A stretch of 64,000 nucleotides of DNA from Kushneria marisflavi (GTDB taxonomy: Bacteria > Pseudomonadota > Gammaproteobacteria > Pseudomonadales > Halomonadaceae): NCBI RefSeq assembly GCF_002157205.1, contig NZ_CP021358.1:3534001-3598000 (forward strand), in the 5' to 3' direction. The notes under the pieces were generated by a model that ran no database searches, was not told the DNA's origin, and worked only from the letters and a program-made list of their open reading frames with translations. Positions 53,785 through 63,938 of this stretch are shown here, one piece after another (positions within the stretch are counted from its first letter, which is position 1; each line of letters opens with the position of its first letter). The position numbers and the translations under genes are program-made.

Positions 53785-54276
53785 CTACTGAACAATGAAA
53801 TCGGTGAAGAGGGCATCGCTGACCGCGACGCTGCTTGTTTCGCCATTGAACGGCTTCTCGAAGGCGCCGATCAACGCACTCGCCAGCGCCTGCTTGCCGG
53901 CCGGTGTCGTCAGTTGATCACCCTGCTGGCTGGTCAGCACCATCAGGATACGATTGCGCACCTCGGGCATTTGCTCTCTCAAAGTGGCGGCGGACTCTTC
54001 GCCTTCTGCCTTGAGGGTAATACCGACATAAAGAATACGGCCGGTGCCATCATTAAGGTTTACGGTAAACGGCTTGAGCTCAACAAACACTGGAACGGGA
54101 GCCGGTGCTGCCTGCTCGGTCTCCTGTGCGGTGGTCGCCGACGCGTCTCCCTTGAGGAAATACCAGGCACCGGCCGCACATGCCAGGCCGACCAGAATGA
54201 CCAGCAGCGCGACGATGACCCAGAGAAGTTTTTTACTGCCGGTTTTGGCCGGGGGCGTTGCGGTAGATGTCGTCAT
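53785..54276 (-). CDS. fliL: Flagellar basal body-associated protein FliL
   Basis: Stator-associated membrane protein, 163 residues, with one N-terminal membrane helix (LLWVIVALLVILVGLACAAGAWYFL) and a periplasmic SPFH-like domain (VFVELKPFTVNLNDGTGRILYVGITLK; MPEVRNRILMVLTSQ). In enterics it supports stator function and swarming. First gene of the fliLMNOPQR unit, with an FlhDC-box-like repeat 100 bp upstream. Confidence 0.93.
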   Translation of the reverse strand: MTTSTATPPAKTGSKKLLWVIVALLVILVGLACAAGAWYFLKGDASATTAQETEQAAPAPVPVFVELKPFTVNLNDGTGRILYVGITLKAEGEESAATLREQMPEVRNRILMVLTSQQGDQLTTPAGKQALASALIGAFEKPFNGETSSVAVSDALFTDFIVQ

Positions 54277-54375
54277 GGCGTTAGATCAATCCAGTGAGGG
54301 TTGAGAACACTTGTTCGTTAATCCGTAACATCATGTGTTCGGGTTGATGCCATGGTACGGACTGGCGCGCTAAAC

Positions 54376-54417
54376 GATGGATCAAATAGCGCGGTCTCAT
54401 ACGGTTATCTCGACGTT
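54376..54417 (-). promoter_or_regulatory. FlhDC box of the fliL operon
   Basis: GATGG-ATC-AAATAGCG (54376-54391), 11 nt, GGTTATCT-CG-ACGTT (54403-54417). Left half matches AAYGS-N3-AAATARCG in 12 of 13, right half CGYTATTT-N2-SCRTT in 10 of 13. It lies 100-141 bp ahead of the fliL ATG. Best FlhDC-box match in the window. Confidence 0.65.
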
Positions 54418-54460
54418 TTGAAATTCAGGACAGCCCGTGAGGCGATCCGGCGATGACATG

Positions 54461-54492
54461 AAAAAGCCGCGCAGGCGGATACCAGCGCGGCT
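54461..54492 (-). terminator. Terminator of the fliFGHIJK unit
   Basis: On the minus strand AGCCGCGC (54492-54485), 12-nt loop, GCGCGGCT (54472-54465), then T4. It separates fliK from fliL. Confidence 0.85.
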
Positions 54493-54525
54493 GTTGAAGC
54501 TTTTACCCTGGTGCTACAAGGGCGG

Positions 54526-56001
54526 TCAGGCGAAAAGGTCGATACCGCCGTTGAGTGAGCGCCCCGGGGGAGCGCTGATCGAAATCACATCGGCATCGGT
54601 ATCAATACCCGTGATCGTGTTCGAGCCATCACGTGTCGCCAGTCCTCCGGGCGTGCGTTCCTGCTGTTGCTGGAAACCGCTTTGCTGGAAGCTACCCTGG
54701 TCACTGACTGAAGTCTGACCCAGCTCGATCCCGCTGGCGCTGAAGGCATCGCGAAGCTGAGGCAGGGCGGCTTCAATGGCGGCCCGCACCTGAGCGTGAT
54801 GCGAGGCAATGTGCAGCTGCGCACTCTGCTCGCCCATTTTCAGTGAAATGGACAAAGGGCCCAGCTCGAGCGGGTTCATGTTCAGCCGCGCTTCACCGCC
54901 GCCACGCATGCTAAGGCTAATGACCTGGCGCTCAAAGGCCGAGCTCCACTGGTCACTGTCCATGGCCGGCAGTGTGGCTGTTGTTACGGCCTGGGCGGTG
55001 CCGGCAGCCATTGTGTTGGTGCCTGACTGACCGGTCAGGGCCGTCAGACTGCTCAGCGGATTGTCGCTGGCGGTCGGGGCGCTGGACTGTTGGCCGAACT
55101 GGGTACCAAAGGTGGCGTCATTGCTGGTGCCCCCTGCTCGTGACAGTAGTCCCTCGCGCTGTGAGAGGATTTCGCCAAAGAGGCGGTCGCCTCTAACGTC
55201 CTGGTCACGGCCCTTGAGGTTGGAAAGCGTTGTATCAAGACCTGCACTGTCACGACCGCGCAGACCCTGCTCGAGCATGGCACCACGAGCAGGCAGTGCG
55301 CCCTCACGACCGGCAACGCCTTTTTGTCCCGCCGGAGAGGGCATCACAAAACCAGTGTCTATCAGTGCATAAAGGGCGCTGGCATCGTCAGTCTGGTCAT
55401 GCTCTGTCAGACGTTTGCCCTTGTCATTGATCGTGTCGGAGCGTCCGTCACCGCGGGTGGCCACAGACTTGTCCGTTTTCGATAGAGCGCTTCCGGCACG
55501 TTCGGCATTGAGCGCTTCCAGAGAGGTGCGATCGCCTGACAGGGCTGCAAGCCTGATCTGACGCGAATCATCGGCCCCTTTCAGGTTGGCCTGCGCTGGA
55601 CGGGCACGGTCAGTACCTTGATGTAGCGCCATTTCATCAGGGCGTTCACGACCGTCAAGGCGATTGCCCTGAAGCTGATCAAGCGCATTGGACAGCGTTC
55701 TACGAGCATTAATCGCCTGTGCTGGTTGATTACCTTCGGTAATGCCACCGCCGGCACCGTGGTGCGGGGTGACGGTTTTTTTGTCGGCGCCCGTGTCCTC
55801 ACCGCGAGCGTGCTCCTGGGACGTTTTCCCGCTGCGAGTCTCTGCGGTGGTGCCGGCAGATTCGGTATCGCTCTGGCGGCGCGCCTTCGTATCTTTTAAA
55901 AGTGACCCGAAACCGTTGTCACCATCGCTGCCCCTGGCATTGCCGCTATTGGCGCTGGTAGGGGCCGGAGAGGTGACCTGGGCATTGATTGGCGTCAACA
56001 T
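54526..56001 (-). CDS. fliK: Flagellar hook-length control protein FliK
   Basis: Secreted molecular ruler that signals FlhB to switch export. 491 residues (E. coli 375). Long, hydrophilic, low-complexity N-terminal part, and a C-terminal Flg_hook domain (LNMNPLELGPLSISLKMGEQSAQLHIASHHAQVRAAIEAALPQLRDAFSASGIELGQTSVSDQG), followed by a Gln-rich tail. It ends the fliF operon and is distinct from the FliK-like protein at 20266. Confidence 0.94.
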   Translation of the reverse strand: MLTPINAQVTSPAPTSANSGNARGSDGDNGFGSLLKDTKARRQSDTESAGTTAETRSGKTSQEHARGEDTGADKKTVTPHHGAGGGITEGNQPAQAINARRTLSNALDQLQGNRLDGRERPDEMALHQGTDRARPAQANLKGADDSRQIRLAALSGDRTSLEALNAERAGSALSKTDKSVATRGDGRSDTINDKGKRLTEHDQTDDASALYALIDTGFVMPSPAGQKGVAGREGALPARGAMLEQGLRGRDSAGLDTTLSNLKGRDQDVRGDRLFGEILSQREGLLSRAGGTSNDATFGTQFGQQSSAPTASDNPLSSLTALTGQSGTNTMAAGTAQAVTTATLPAMDSDQWSSAFERQVISLSMRGGGEARLNMNPLELGPLSISLKMGEQSAQLHIASHHAQVRAAIEAALPQLRDAFSASGIELGQTSVSDQGSFQQSGFQQQQERTPGGLATRDGSNTITGIDTDADVISISAPPGRSLNGGIDLFA

Positions 56002-56031
56002 GTGTCATGTTTCCTGACAGAAAAAACGTGA

Positions 56032-56478
56032 TTAGAACCCACCCAGCGCGGAGGTGGCCCGGCTGGCATATTCATCGCTCTGGCGCTGTTCAAGCTTGTT
56101 CATGCGGTGTTCTGCTTCCTGACGACGCCGATTGATCAATACGTCATAGGAGTTCACACGCTTTTGCTGCTGCTGCCAGTTCGTCATGCCCCGCGTGATG
56201 CGTCCCTGATGCTGGTCGACCTGCTGGCGCTGGTGCTCGATGGCACGGTCAAGCGATGACAAAAAGCGCTGATAGTTCTGAATGGAGGCCATGGTCAGCC
56301 CACGCTGCATCGCTTCTTCGAAGCGACGCAGGTAGTCATTGCGATAATCGCTCAACATCTCGAGTTGTGTATGGCTTTGCTGGTGTGCCGAGCGCAGCTG
56401 GCCCAGAAGCTTGGCCGCGGCATCCCGATCGCCTTCAGCCAGCTCGATCAACATTTCAAGTGATGAGTGATTGGACAT
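56032..56478 (-). CDS. fliJ: Flagellar export chaperone/stalk FliJ
   Basis: Coiled-coil stalk of the export ATPase, 148 residues (E. coli 147). Almost wholly helical and charged, with the long antiparallel coiled coil LLGQLRSAHQQSHTQLEMLSDYRNDYLRRFEEAMQRGL; no membrane segment or signal. Lies 61 bp after fliI and 30 bp before fliK. Confidence 0.92.
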   Translation of the reverse strand: MSNHSSLEMLIELAEGDRDAAAKLLGQLRSAHQQSHTQLEMLSDYRNDYLRRFEEAMQRGLTMASIQNYQRFLSSLDRAIEHQRQQVDQHQGRITRGMTNWQQQQKRVNSYDVLINRRRQEAEHRMNKLEQRQSDEYASRATSALGGF

Positions 56479-56539
56479 GGTCCCCTCGGTATCAATGGCA
56501 GTCAGCCCGTTGGCTGTCTGTTGGTCGGTATCCCGTGCG

Positions 56540-57916
56540 CTATGAGGTCAAAAGCGACTTGAGCCCCTCTACCGAGTGCTCGACATCGGCGCGCTCACTC
56601 ATGCGCTGCTGCAGGAAGGCCTCCAGTGCTGGATATAGCCTGATGGCTTCATCCAGCAGTCGATCACTGCCTGCGGCGTAGGCCCCCACGCTGATCAAAT
56701 CGCGGTTGCGCTGATAGCGTGACAACATCTGCTTAAAGTATTTGATGCACTCGAAATGTGGTTCATCAATAAGCGCTGTCATTGCACGGCTTATTGATGC
56801 TTCGATGTCGATGGCCGGGTAATGACCGGCTTCGGCCAGCTTTCGGGACAGCACTATATGGCCGTCAAGAATGGCGCGTGCCGCGTCAGCGATCGGATCC
56901 TGCTGATCATCCCCTTCGGTCAGTACCGTATAAAAGCCGGTAATCGACCCCTTGCCCGGGGCATCGTTGCCGGCCCGTTCGACCAGTGCGGGCAGCTTGG
57001 CAAAGACCGAGGGTGGGTAGCCCTTGGTGGCCGGGGGCTCACCGATGGCGAGTGCAATTTCACGCTGGGCCATGGCATAGCGGGTCAGGGAGTCCATGAT
57101 CAAGAGAACATTCTTGCCCCGATCACGGAAGTCTTCGGCCAGGCGGGTGGCATAGGCGGCGCCCTGCAGACGCAGCAGTGGCGACATGTCGGCCGGCGCG
57201 GCCACTACCACGGCGCGGCGCTGACCCTCGGCACCCAGAATGTTCTCGATGAAATCCTTGACCTCGCGACCACGCTCACCGATCAGTCCCACGACGATAA
57301 CATCGGCCTGGGTATAGCGAGCCATCATGCCCAGCAGCACACTCTTGCCCACGCCAGAGCCGGCAAAAAGTCCCAGACGCTGACCACGGCCGACCGTGAG
57401 CAGGGCATTAATGGCCCGCACGCCCACATCGAGCACTTCCTCGATGGGAGCTCGCTGAAGCGGGTTTAGCGTTGGTGCATTAAGAGAGACGTTATCGGGC
57501 TCGACCAGTGGGCCGCGACCATCCAGTACTCGACCACGAGCATCAACGACACGGCCGAGCAGGGCATCCCCGACCGGCAACTGCTTGCTCTGGGATTGCC
57601 CGGCACCCGGTCGAGGATTAGCCGGCCAGACCAGAGCGCCAGGGACCAGCCCACTGGTTTCAACCAGCGGCATCAAAAAAAGCTTGTCGCCATTGAAGCC
57701 GACAACTTCCGCTTCGGTTTCTCCCTGACCGTCGGCCAGCTCAACCATGCAGCTGCATCCCAGCGGCAGGCGCAAACCGACCGCTTCCAGTACCAGTCCG
57801 GTCGCCCGGGTCAGCCGGCCACGCTCGCGATTGGCCGGCAGTTTCTGGACTCGTCGAGTGGCGGTCTCCAGCGTGCGCTTCCACTGGCTAAGCATGGCGT
57901 CACTGTTTGATGACAT
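56540..57916 (-). CDS. fliI: Flagellar export ATPase FliI
   Basis: Hexameric export ATPase, 458 residues (E. coli 457). Contains Walker [22 protein letters not shown], Walker [27 protein letters not shown], and the [18 protein letters not shown] stretch. N-terminal barrel starts after about 30 residues. Works with FliH and FliJ at the export gate. Downstream of fliH by 27 bp. Confidence 0.96.
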   Translation of the reverse strand: MSSNSDAMLSQWKRTLETATRRVQKLPANRERGRLTRATGLVLEAVGLRLPLGCSCMVELADGQGETEAEVVGFNGDKLFLMPLVETSGLVPGALVWPANPRPGAGQSQSKQLPVGDALLGRVVDARGRVLDGRGPLVEPDNVSLNAPTLNPLQRAPIEEVLDVGVRAINALLTVGRGQRLGLFAGSGVGKSVLLGMMARYTQADVIVVGLIGERGREVKDFIENILGAEGQRRAVVVAAPADMSPLLRLQGAAYATRLAEDFRDRGKNVLLIMDSLTRYAMAQREIALAIGEPPATKGYPPSVFAKLPALVERAGNDAPGKGSITGFYTVLTEGDDQQDPIADAARAILDGHIVLSRKLAEAGHYPAIDIEASISRAMTALIDEPHFECIKYFKQMLSRYQRNRDLISVGAYAAGSDRLLDEAIRLYPALEAFLQQRMSERADVEHSVEGLKSLLTS

Positions 57917-57943
57917 GAAGGCTCACTCCTGTACTGGAATTCA

Positions 57944-58636
57944 TCAGTGCTTGCCGTGGCCCACGGCGTGTCGCAGCCGTTCCCATCGGTCGTCGCGGGT
58001 AGCATCGATTTCGAGCTGATCGGTTTCCAGTCGGCAGTCTCCGCGTGAGAGTGAGATATCGCTTTTAAGCTGCCAGCCAACATCGCCAAGCAGTGAGCTC
58101 AGCTCTTTTTGCACCATGGCCAGATCGTCGGGGTGCACACAGATGCGTGGGGAACCGCCCAGTGTCGGGTGTTCCATCATCAGCTTTTCAATGTCATCGA
58201 GGATATGCTCGGGCGCCAGTTCAAGCGATCGACCAGCCAGCTGGCGCCCGGTCTCCAGTGCCAGCTCGACCAGACTATAGGCGATATCGTCCTTGAGTCT
58301 GCCGGCAGCCGTTTCAAAGGCGTGCACCATGTCGCCCACAGGGGCGAGTGCTTCGTGCAGGCGTGACTCAAGCTCAAGCAGATAATCCTGCTGTGCCTGC
58401 TCCCGTCCGGCCTCAAGACCTGCGACGTAGCCGGCTTCGTGTCCTTCCTGACGGCCCTGCTCGAACCCTTCCTGGCGTGCCTTTTCAAAAGCTTCGCGAC
58501 GTATATCGTCTTCCTTTCGTCGCTGTGGAATGTTGTTTTTTTCAAGGACCTCAGGTGCCGGCTGTCGCGCCTCACGCCTTTCCAGCCGACCCATCTCCCA
58601 GCGCTGCCATGATGAGTGATCGTCTGTCCTAGACAT
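57944..58636 (-). CDS. fliH: Flagellar export regulator FliH
   Basis: Peripheral regulator that tethers FliI to the C-ring. 230 residues (E. coli 228) with a Glu/Arg/Gln-rich N-terminal half that includes glycine-repeat helix G-x3-G runs ([24 protein letters not shown]) and the C-terminal FliH domain ([25 protein letters not shown]). Overlaps fliG by eight bp. Confidence 0.93.
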   Translation of the reverse strand: MSRTDDHSSWQRWEMGRLERREARQPAPEVLEKNNIPQRRKEDDIRREAFEKARQEGFEQGRQEGHEAGYVAGLEAGREQAQQDYLLELESRLHEALAPVGDMVHAFETAAGRLKDDIAYSLVELALETGRQLAGRSLELAPEHILDDIEKLMMEHPTLGGSPRICVHPDDLAMVQKELSSLLGDVGWQLKSDISLSRGDCRLETDQLEIDATRDDRWERLRHAVGHGKH

Positions 58637-59633
58637 AAGCGTCGTCGCCTCCTCCCAGGGTTACTTCGCCGGCATCGGCCAGACGCCGCACCAGCTGCAG
58701 AATATTTTTCTGCTCGGCTTCGACCTGCGACAGACGAATCGGCCCGCGCATCTGCATGTCTTCGCGCAGCAGCTCTGCCGCGCGGGAGGACATATTGGTA
58801 AGGAAGCGGTCGCGAACCTCTTCCGGGGCGCCCTTGAGGGCGATGACCAGCGAGTTGCTGTCGACGTCCTGCAAAATGCGCTTGATGCTGCGATCATCAA
58901 CATCGGCCAGATTGTCAAAGACAAACATCTCATCAAGAATCTGCTGCGCCAGAGAGTCGTCATGGTGGCGCACGCTTTCGATGACACTCTCTTCCTGAGT
59001 GCTGTTCATCAGGTTGAGGATCTCTGCCGCGGTTCTCACGCCGCCCATCTTGCTGCGCTTGAGATTCTGGCCATCCAGCAGGCCGCTGAGTACTTCGGTC
59101 AACTCCTGCAGGGCCGCAGGCTGGACACCACTGAAGGTGGCAATACGCAGAATCACGTCGTTACGCAGTCCCTCATCGAAGCGTGCCAGTACTTCAGAGG
59201 CCTGATGGCGTTCCAGATGGACCATGATGGTCGCAATGATCTGCGGGTGTTCATCGCGGATCATCTCGGAGACCACGCTGGCTTCCATCAGGTTCAGGGC
59301 ATCAATACCCGAGTCATTGCCGGATTCGAAAATGTCTTCCAGCAGGCTCGACGCGCGCTCTTCACCCAGCGCCTTGACCAGTACCGAGCGAATATGGTCG
59401 CTTGACTGCAGGTTCAGGCCACCGAGCTCTTCGATCTCGGTGTCGAACTGTCGCAGCACCTCCATCAGGCGTTCGTTGGTGAGCTGAGTGAGCCCGGCCA
59501 TGGCCAGCCCCACTTTCTGCACCTCACGCTGCGACATGTGCTTGAAGACTTCAGCGGCCGTATCGTCGTCCAGTGCCATCATGAGGATGGCGCTGCGCTC
59601 GATGCCTTCTTCATTGCCTTCAGTCTTTGCCAT
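58629..59633 (-). CDS. fliG: Flagellar motor switch protein FliG
   Basis: Rotor protein that meets MotA, 334 residues (E. coli 331). Includes [31 protein letters not shown] (the EHPQR-like motif), the [13 protein letters not shown] segment, and the charged torque helix near the C-terminus ([30 protein letters not shown]). The start overlaps the fliF end by 14 bp. Confidence 0.96.
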   Translation of the reverse strand: MAKTEGNEEGIERSAILMMALDDDTAAEVFKHMSQREVQKVGLAMAGLTQLTNERLMEVLRQFDTEIEELGGLNLQSSDHIRSVLVKALGEERASSLLEDIFESGNDSGIDALNLMEASVVSEMIRDEHPQIIATIMVHLERHQASEVLARFDEGLRNDVILRIATFSGVQPAALQELTEVLSGLLDGQNLKRSKMGGVRTAAEILNLMNSTQEESVIESVRHHDDSLAQQILDEMFVFDNLADVDDRSIKRILQDVDSNSLVIALKGAPEEVRDRFLTNMSSRAAELLREDMQMRGPIRLSQVEAEQKNILQLVRRLADAGEVTLGGGDDAYV

Positions 59634-61380
59634 TGATCCAGCCTCTGAGAATCATTGCGACCATTCTGGGATCTTTCTGAGCCTGGTCGCGAACCGTGCT
59701 CAGCAGGGTTTCATGTTCGATGCGCTGACGTCGTTTCTGCTTTTTCGCAATCTGCTCGGCGATATCGGACGATTCTGACTCGTCTTCATCATCATCTCCG
59801 GCCGTGGCGAGCAGGGTGCCACTGCTGCCTGCCTCACCATAACTTCCTGCTGGCGCCGTCAGGGTGCGCTGACGTTCAACCAGTGGCTTGAGAAGCTTGC
59901 GCCAGAGAATGAAGGCTACAATGGCGATCAGCAGGTAGCGACCCAGCGTTTTGGCCAGCGAGATAATGTCCGGGTTCTCATACCAGGCAATCACCGGCGC
60001 CTGAACTTCAGCCTGCTGGCTAAAGGCGGCATTGACCACTTCAAGTGAGTCGCCGCGGGCCTCGGAATAGCCCATTCCTTCACGGACCAGTCGCTGAATC
60101 TGTGCCATCTCGTCATCGGAAAGGGCGACCATTTGGGTCTGGCCGTCTTCGCCTGTTTGATCGCGGTAATTCACCACAACAGCTACGGAAAGACGCTGTA
60201 CCTGTCCGGTGTCCTCCTGCACATGGCGAATGACACGATTGACCTCATAGTTGGTCGTGCTGCTGTCTGTCGATGAGCGCGGCTGTACAGGCTGAGCCTC
60301 GGTTGTCGCCTGTGTGCCTGCTGCTTGACCATTTTGTGCATTATTCTGGTTATTCTGGTTGTTTTGAGCGTTGTTCTGGTTGTTGGCATTCTGAACCGGC
60401 GACGCCACATTGGGGGCGGGCTGATTGCTCAGAGCACCAGGCACACCGCCAACGCTGTTGCTACCGATCTGCTCGCTTTTACTCGATTGAATGCTGCGAA
60501 CACTCGCCTGATTGGGGTCCTGGTTGGGGTCATAGGTTTCCTGCGTATGTTCCCCGACCGAAAAATCTATGCTGGCGGTGACCTGAGCCCGTACGTTGCT
60601 GTGACCCACAATCGTTGCAAGCAAGGCTTCGATGCGCTTGCGATAGCTCTCTTCTACCTGGGCTGTGTACTTGAGCTGCGCATCATTCAGGTTGCGCGTG
60701 TCAGAGCCTGCCGGCTGTGACAACAGGTTTCCATTTTGATCCACCACGGTGACCTGATTGACCGGCAGGTTCGAGACGCTCGCCGATACCAGGTGTGTGA
60801 TGGCGTTGACCTGACCTTCACCCACCGCGCGGTTGCGATAAAGGGTCAAAATGACCGAGGCCGACGGCTGACGGCGATCCCGTACAAAAACGGATTCCTG
60901 GGGTATGGCCAGATGCACACGTGCGGTTTGCACAGAGTCGATGGATTCGATGGAGCGTGCCAGTTCACCTTCCAATGCGCGCTGGTAATTAACGTGCTCG
61001 GCAAACTGGCTGATACCAAAGGATTGGCCATCCATCAGTTCAAACCCGACACCGCCACCCTTGGGCAGGCCTTCACTGGCCAGTGCCATACGGGTCTGCT
61101 CGACCTGCTCGGCCGGAATCAGAATGGCCTGCCCCCCTTCCGAGAAGCGGTAGGGGACCTGCATCTGATCAAGGCGCGCGATGATGACGCCACCATCGCT
61201 ATCGCTCAGATTTGAAAACAGCACACGATAATCAGGAGAGCGTGCCCACAAAAAAAGCACGACCAGAATCGCAATGGCTGCAGCGCCGGCCACAATGAGG
61301 GGCAGACGCGGATTGGCCTTGAGGCGATCCATCAGTCCGGACAACTTCTGATCGGTGCCTTGTGTTGCTTGAGCACTCAT
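59620..61380 (-). CDS. fliF: Flagellar MS-ring protein FliF
   Basis: Base-plate ring in the inner membrane, 586 residues (E. coli 552). Two membrane helices, [20 protein letters not shown] near the N-terminus and [15 protein letters not shown] near residue 475, flank a periplasmic region with [18 protein letters not shown] low-complexity Asn/Gln-rich stretch lies at residues about 329-350 and accounts for part of the extra length. The ATG at 61380 has GAGG at seven nt and is preferred over GTG 61383. First gene of fliFGHIJK. Confidence 0.95.
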   Translation of the reverse strand: MSAQATQGTDQKLSGLMDRLKANPRLPLIVAGAAAIAILVVLFLWARSPDYRVLFSNLSDSDGGVIIARLDQMQVPYRFSEGGQAILIPAEQVEQTRMALASEGLPKGGGVGFELMDGQSFGISQFAEHVNYQRALEGELARSIESIDSVQTARVHLAIPQESVFVRDRRQPSASVILTLYRNRAVGEGQVNAITHLVSASVSNLPVNQVTVVDQNGNLLSQPAGSDTRNLNDAQLKYTAQVEESYRKRIEALLATIVGHSNVRAQVTASIDFSVGEHTQETYDPNQDPNQASVRSIQSSKSEQIGSNSVGGVPGALSNQPAPNVASPVQNANNQNNAQNNQNNQNNAQNGQAAGTQATTEAQPVQPRSSTDSSTTNYEVNRVIRHVQEDTGQVQRLSVAVVVNYRDQTGEDGQTQMVALSDDEMAQIQRLVREGMGYSEARGDSLEVVNAAFSQQAEVQAPVIAWYENPDIISLAKTLGRYLLIAIVAFILWRKLLKPLVERQRTLTAPAGSYGEAGSSGTLLATAGDDDEDESESSDIAEQIAKKQKRRQRIEHETLLSTVRDQAQKDPRMVAMILRGWINGKD

Positions 61381-61516
61381 CACATCGCCTCAGTGTTATT
61401 GGGGTTACGCGGGTTCAGCTCGATGGGCATCGGCAGACTCTTTATGCGCTGGGCACCGGAAACGGTGGCGCCCTATACCGGGAGTGGCGTCATTATTACG
61501 GTAAGTAACCAGATTG

Positions 61517-61558
61517 AAGGACCGAATAGCCGTGGTTTTTTTCACTATTTAGAACAAT
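61517..61558. promoter_or_regulatory. FlhDC-box-like element between fliF and fliE
   Basis: AAGGA-CC-GAATAGCC (61517-61531), 11 nt, CACTATTT-AGA-ACAAT (61543-61558). Cores match AAATARCG six of eight and CGYTATTT seven of eight. A shared box between divergent fliE and fliF is the enteric arrangement. Confidence 0.55.
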
Positions 61559-61645
61559 CGACAAAGGCATTTCACCTTTAAGCTGCGCCACATTCCTTGA
61601 CAAACTTTACTTTCAGTTACGTTTTACTCTTCCGGAGTTACCAAC

Positions 61646-61969
61646 ATGTCAGTGGCAGCAGCGGGCCTTCAGGCCCTTGTTCAGCAGATGCAAAGCGTGG
61701 CGCAGCAGGCAGGCGGTCATCAAGCTGCTGCGCAACAGGCAGGCGGTGTCAGTTTTGCAGGCGAGCTCAAGGGGGCGATTGATCGCATCGATGGCATGAA
61801 ACAGACCGCCGAAGCCAAGGCTGTCGCGTTTTCGAGAGGTGATAGTAACGTGGCACTCAACGACGTTATGGTCGACATGCAAAAAGCCAGCGTTTCAATG
61901 GAAATGGGTATACAGGTTCGCAACCGTGTACTTAGCGCCTACCGCGAGATCATGAGCATGCAGGTGTGA
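61646..61969 (+). CDS. fliE: MS-ring/rod adaptor FliE
   Basis: Joins the MS ring to the proximal rod. 107 residues (E. coli 104) with the C-terminal motif SNVALNDVMVDMQKASVSMEMGIQVRNRVLSAYREIMSMQV. Gln/Ala-rich N-terminal stretch. Monocistronic, with ATG 61646 behind CCGGAG, divergent from fliF. Confidence 0.95.
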   Translation: MSVAAAGLQALVQQMQSVAQQAGGHQAAAQQAGGVSFAGELKGAIDRIDGMKQTAEAKAVAFSRGDSNVALNDVMVDMQKASVSMEMGIQVRNRVLSAYREIMSMQV

Positions 61970-62010
61970 CACACCTTTAAAAGTTGGCAAAGACTGCCTG
62001 ACGCAATTTA

Positions 62011-62050
62011 AAAGGCCAACAGGCGCCCTTGCAGGTCGCCTGTTGGCTTT
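62011..62050. terminator. Terminator between fliE and flaG
   Basis: GCCAACAGGCG (62015-62025) and CGCCTGTTGGC (62037-62047), 11-bp perfect stem with an 11-nt loop; AAA on the left and TTT on the right suit convergent use. Confidence 0.8.
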
Positions 62051-62080
62051 CTGACCCGCTTGTTTTCGGTCGGGATGACC

Positions 62081-62419
62081 TCAGGCGGTGGTCTTGAGAA
62101 GCTGCCCCTGCTGATATGCCGCCATACGTGCCATATGAAGCACCTCTTCCGTTGGAATCTGACGAATCACGTCGCCACTTTCACGGTCGATCACGCGCGT
62201 TACAATCCGACCGCTGTCATCATGAATATCAATGTCGATACCGACTCGTTCCAGACCCTGCTTTAACTGCGTTATGGCTTCTTCCAGCGCTTCGAGATTA
62301 TCCGTTTTGCAAGATGGCCCGAGCCTTGAAGGTACCGGCAAGACAGGAGAGGAGGCTGGAAATGAGTTACTGGAGAGCAGGCTGCTGGACATGCCGGAGA
62401 TGACTGACGTGATGCTCAT
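62081..62419 (-). CDS. flaG: FlaG-family flagellar protein
   Basis: 112-residue protein with a Ser/Pro-rich N-terminus and the FlaG domain in the C-terminal half (LEEAITQLKQGLERVGIDIDIHDDSGRIVTRVIDRESGDVIRQIPTEEVLHMARMA). FlaG proteins influence filament length in some bacteria; the mechanism is not established. A possible sigma-28 promoter lies upstream, so it may be a late gene. Convergent with fliE. Confidence 0.88.
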   Translation of the reverse strand: MSITSVISGMSSSLLSSNSFPASSPVLPVPSRLGPSCKTDNLEALEEAITQLKQGLERVGIDIDIHDDSGRIVTRVIDRESGDVIRQIPTEEVLHMARMAAYQQGQLLKTTA

Positions 62420-62462
62420 GGTGATGATCCCTTTCCGGGGTTTGCGTTGAAATCTTTTGGAG

Positions 62463-62490
62463 GTGTCGGCAAAACTGTGCCGAAACGCTT
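62463..62490 (-). promoter_or_regulatory. Possible sigma-28 promoter of flaG
   Basis: Minus strand AAGCGTTT (62490-62483), 12-nt spacer, GCCGACAC (62470-62463). The match is partial and the spacer is one longer than usual. Confidence 0.35.
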
Positions 62491-62870
62491 TTATATGAAA
62501 AATCCTTGATACAATAAATCACAAAAAAAGACGAATCTTGAGCCCTGAAATATCGAATCAGCTGAGGCCAAAAATCGGCATGTTGTTGATTCAAAAAGCG
62601 CTATGAAGATGCTGAATTGCCGATATAAAAACTTTTTTAACTAAAATATCATGGGCTTATACATATTTTTGACGCCAGTCTGAAGGTGGCCCGCGCTTAC
62701 CGCCTGGCTCATGACATCCTGTCAGCCATGAGTTCCTTTAAATTGTGATGACATCAGCTATAGCCAAGGACAATGCGCGCTGCGGCACAATTTCTTTTCG
62801 TTACTCGTTTTACCTTTTGTGTAGTCAAAGTTACTTATTGAAATATCAATTGACCTCGCAGGGGATGGCA
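62491..62870. other. AT-rich intergenic region before the TupA-like gene
   Basis: About 380 bp with A- and T-runs and no conserved reading frame. GCCGATAT at 62614-62621 looks like a sigma-28 -10 but has no -35 at the right spacing. The promoter of the following gene probably lies here. Confidence 0.45.
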
Positions 62871-63881
62871 ATGGCGGAATTACACGTGTTCTCAAACGCA
62901 AGTCAGGACGCCAAGGCAGTAATGCAGGGCTTTGATGCTGATACAGCAAAGCTCCTCCCTCGAAGGGGGCAGAGCCTGCTGCGCTCGGTGAAAAGGAGTA
63001 TTTCTCGCTGGATACCGGATCGCCTTTATATTGCTCACCGCTACCAGAAGCATTTTGGATTCAGGCCCAACCTGGTCAATCCTGAAACCTTTAATGAAAA
63101 AATATGCTATCGCCGCCTGCATCCCGAGCCCATTTTTTCGCCGCTGAGTGACAAGCTGCTGGTACGTGATTACGTACGTCAGAAGATTGGCAATGAAACC
63201 CTGTTGCCGTTGTATCCAATTTCTCAGCCCTTTACACGGCACGACTATGACAGGCTGCCGAACAGTTTCGTCCTCAAGGCCAATCATGGCTCGGGGTATA
63301 ATCTGGTCGTACGCAACAAGGCCGATTACAGCTATGAGCTGATGCGTCGGCTCAGCGATCACTGGCTGGCCAGCAACTTTTATCGTGACAGCCGAGAGCT
63401 GCATTACCAAAGTATTACGCCTCGGCTAATGTGTGAAAAAATGCTGCTCGATGAGAATGGCAAGATTCCCAAGGACTACAAGTTCTACTGTTTCCGTGCC
63501 GAAGGTCAGGCGCCGAAAGTCTTTATTGAAGTGACACATGACCGCTTCACCGATTTTCACGTCGATTATTATGACCAGGACTGGAATCTTGTGGATGTTG
63601 TCAACGAGCGGTTCAATACTGGCTGTCCTATCGAGAAACCGGCTCAGCTGGATCGGGCCATGAAACTGGCGCTCAAGCTGTCTGAAGGGTTTGGGTTTGC
63701 CCGCGTTGACTTCTATCTAATGCGTGATGCGATCTATTTCGGTGAGATTACCTTTACGCCTACCGGTGGCATGAAAAACTTCCGGTCAGCGGCACATGAT
63801 CGTGCCTGGGGTGAGCTCTTTGACCATCGTCCGATGACAAGGGACTTTGGCTATGAAGACATGGAAGGTAATCGATACTGA
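62871..63881 (+). CDS. TupA-like ATP-grasp protein
   Basis: 336-residue protein resembling the TupA/Glyco_tran_TupA family of ATP-grasp-fold enzymes found in polysaccharide clusters (teichuronopeptide synthesis in Bacillus is the founding case). Features include YQKHFGFRPNLVNPETFNEKICYRRLHPEP, SDKLLVRDYV, FVLKANHGSGYNLVV, the DYKFYCFRAEG segment, and a C-terminal GFARVDFYL-GEITFTPTGGM. AGGGG is six nt before ATG 62871; the ATG at 62865 and an upstream frame from 62745 are less likely. It probably acts in a surface glycan pathway, but substrate is unknown. Confidence 0.8.
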   Translation: MAELHVFSNASQDAKAVMQGFDADTAKLLPRRGQSLLRSVKRSISRWIPDRLYIAHRYQKHFGFRPNLVNPETFNEKICYRRLHPEPIFSPLSDKLLVRDYVRQKIGNETLLPLYPISQPFTRHDYDRLPNSFVLKANHGSGYNLVVRNKADYSYELMRRLSDHWLASNFYRDSRELHYQSITPRLMCEKMLLDENGKIPKDYKFYCFRAEGQAPKVFIEVTHDRFTDFHVDYYDQDWNLVDVVNERFNTGCPIEKPAQLDRAMKLALKLSEGFGFARVDFYLMRDAIYFGEITFTPTGGMKNFRSAAHDRAWGELFDHRPMTRDFGYEDMEGNRY

Positions 63882-63898
63882 GAGTAGGGTCTCGAATG

Positions 63899-63932
63899 AA
63901 CCTGCATTGCAATGAGCCTTGTTTTGCAGGTT
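63899..63932. terminator. Possible terminator between converging genes
   Basis: AACCTGCA (63899-63906) and TGCAGGTT (63925-63932) form an eight-bp inverted repeat with an 18-nt loop, followed by a short T-rich run. Confidence 0.4.
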
Positions 63933-63938
63933 TGTTTG

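Noticed and set aside
60301..60400. Tandem repeats that might be a CRISPR array
   Set aside because: The repetition is triplet-based, in frame inside fliF, and has no spacers.
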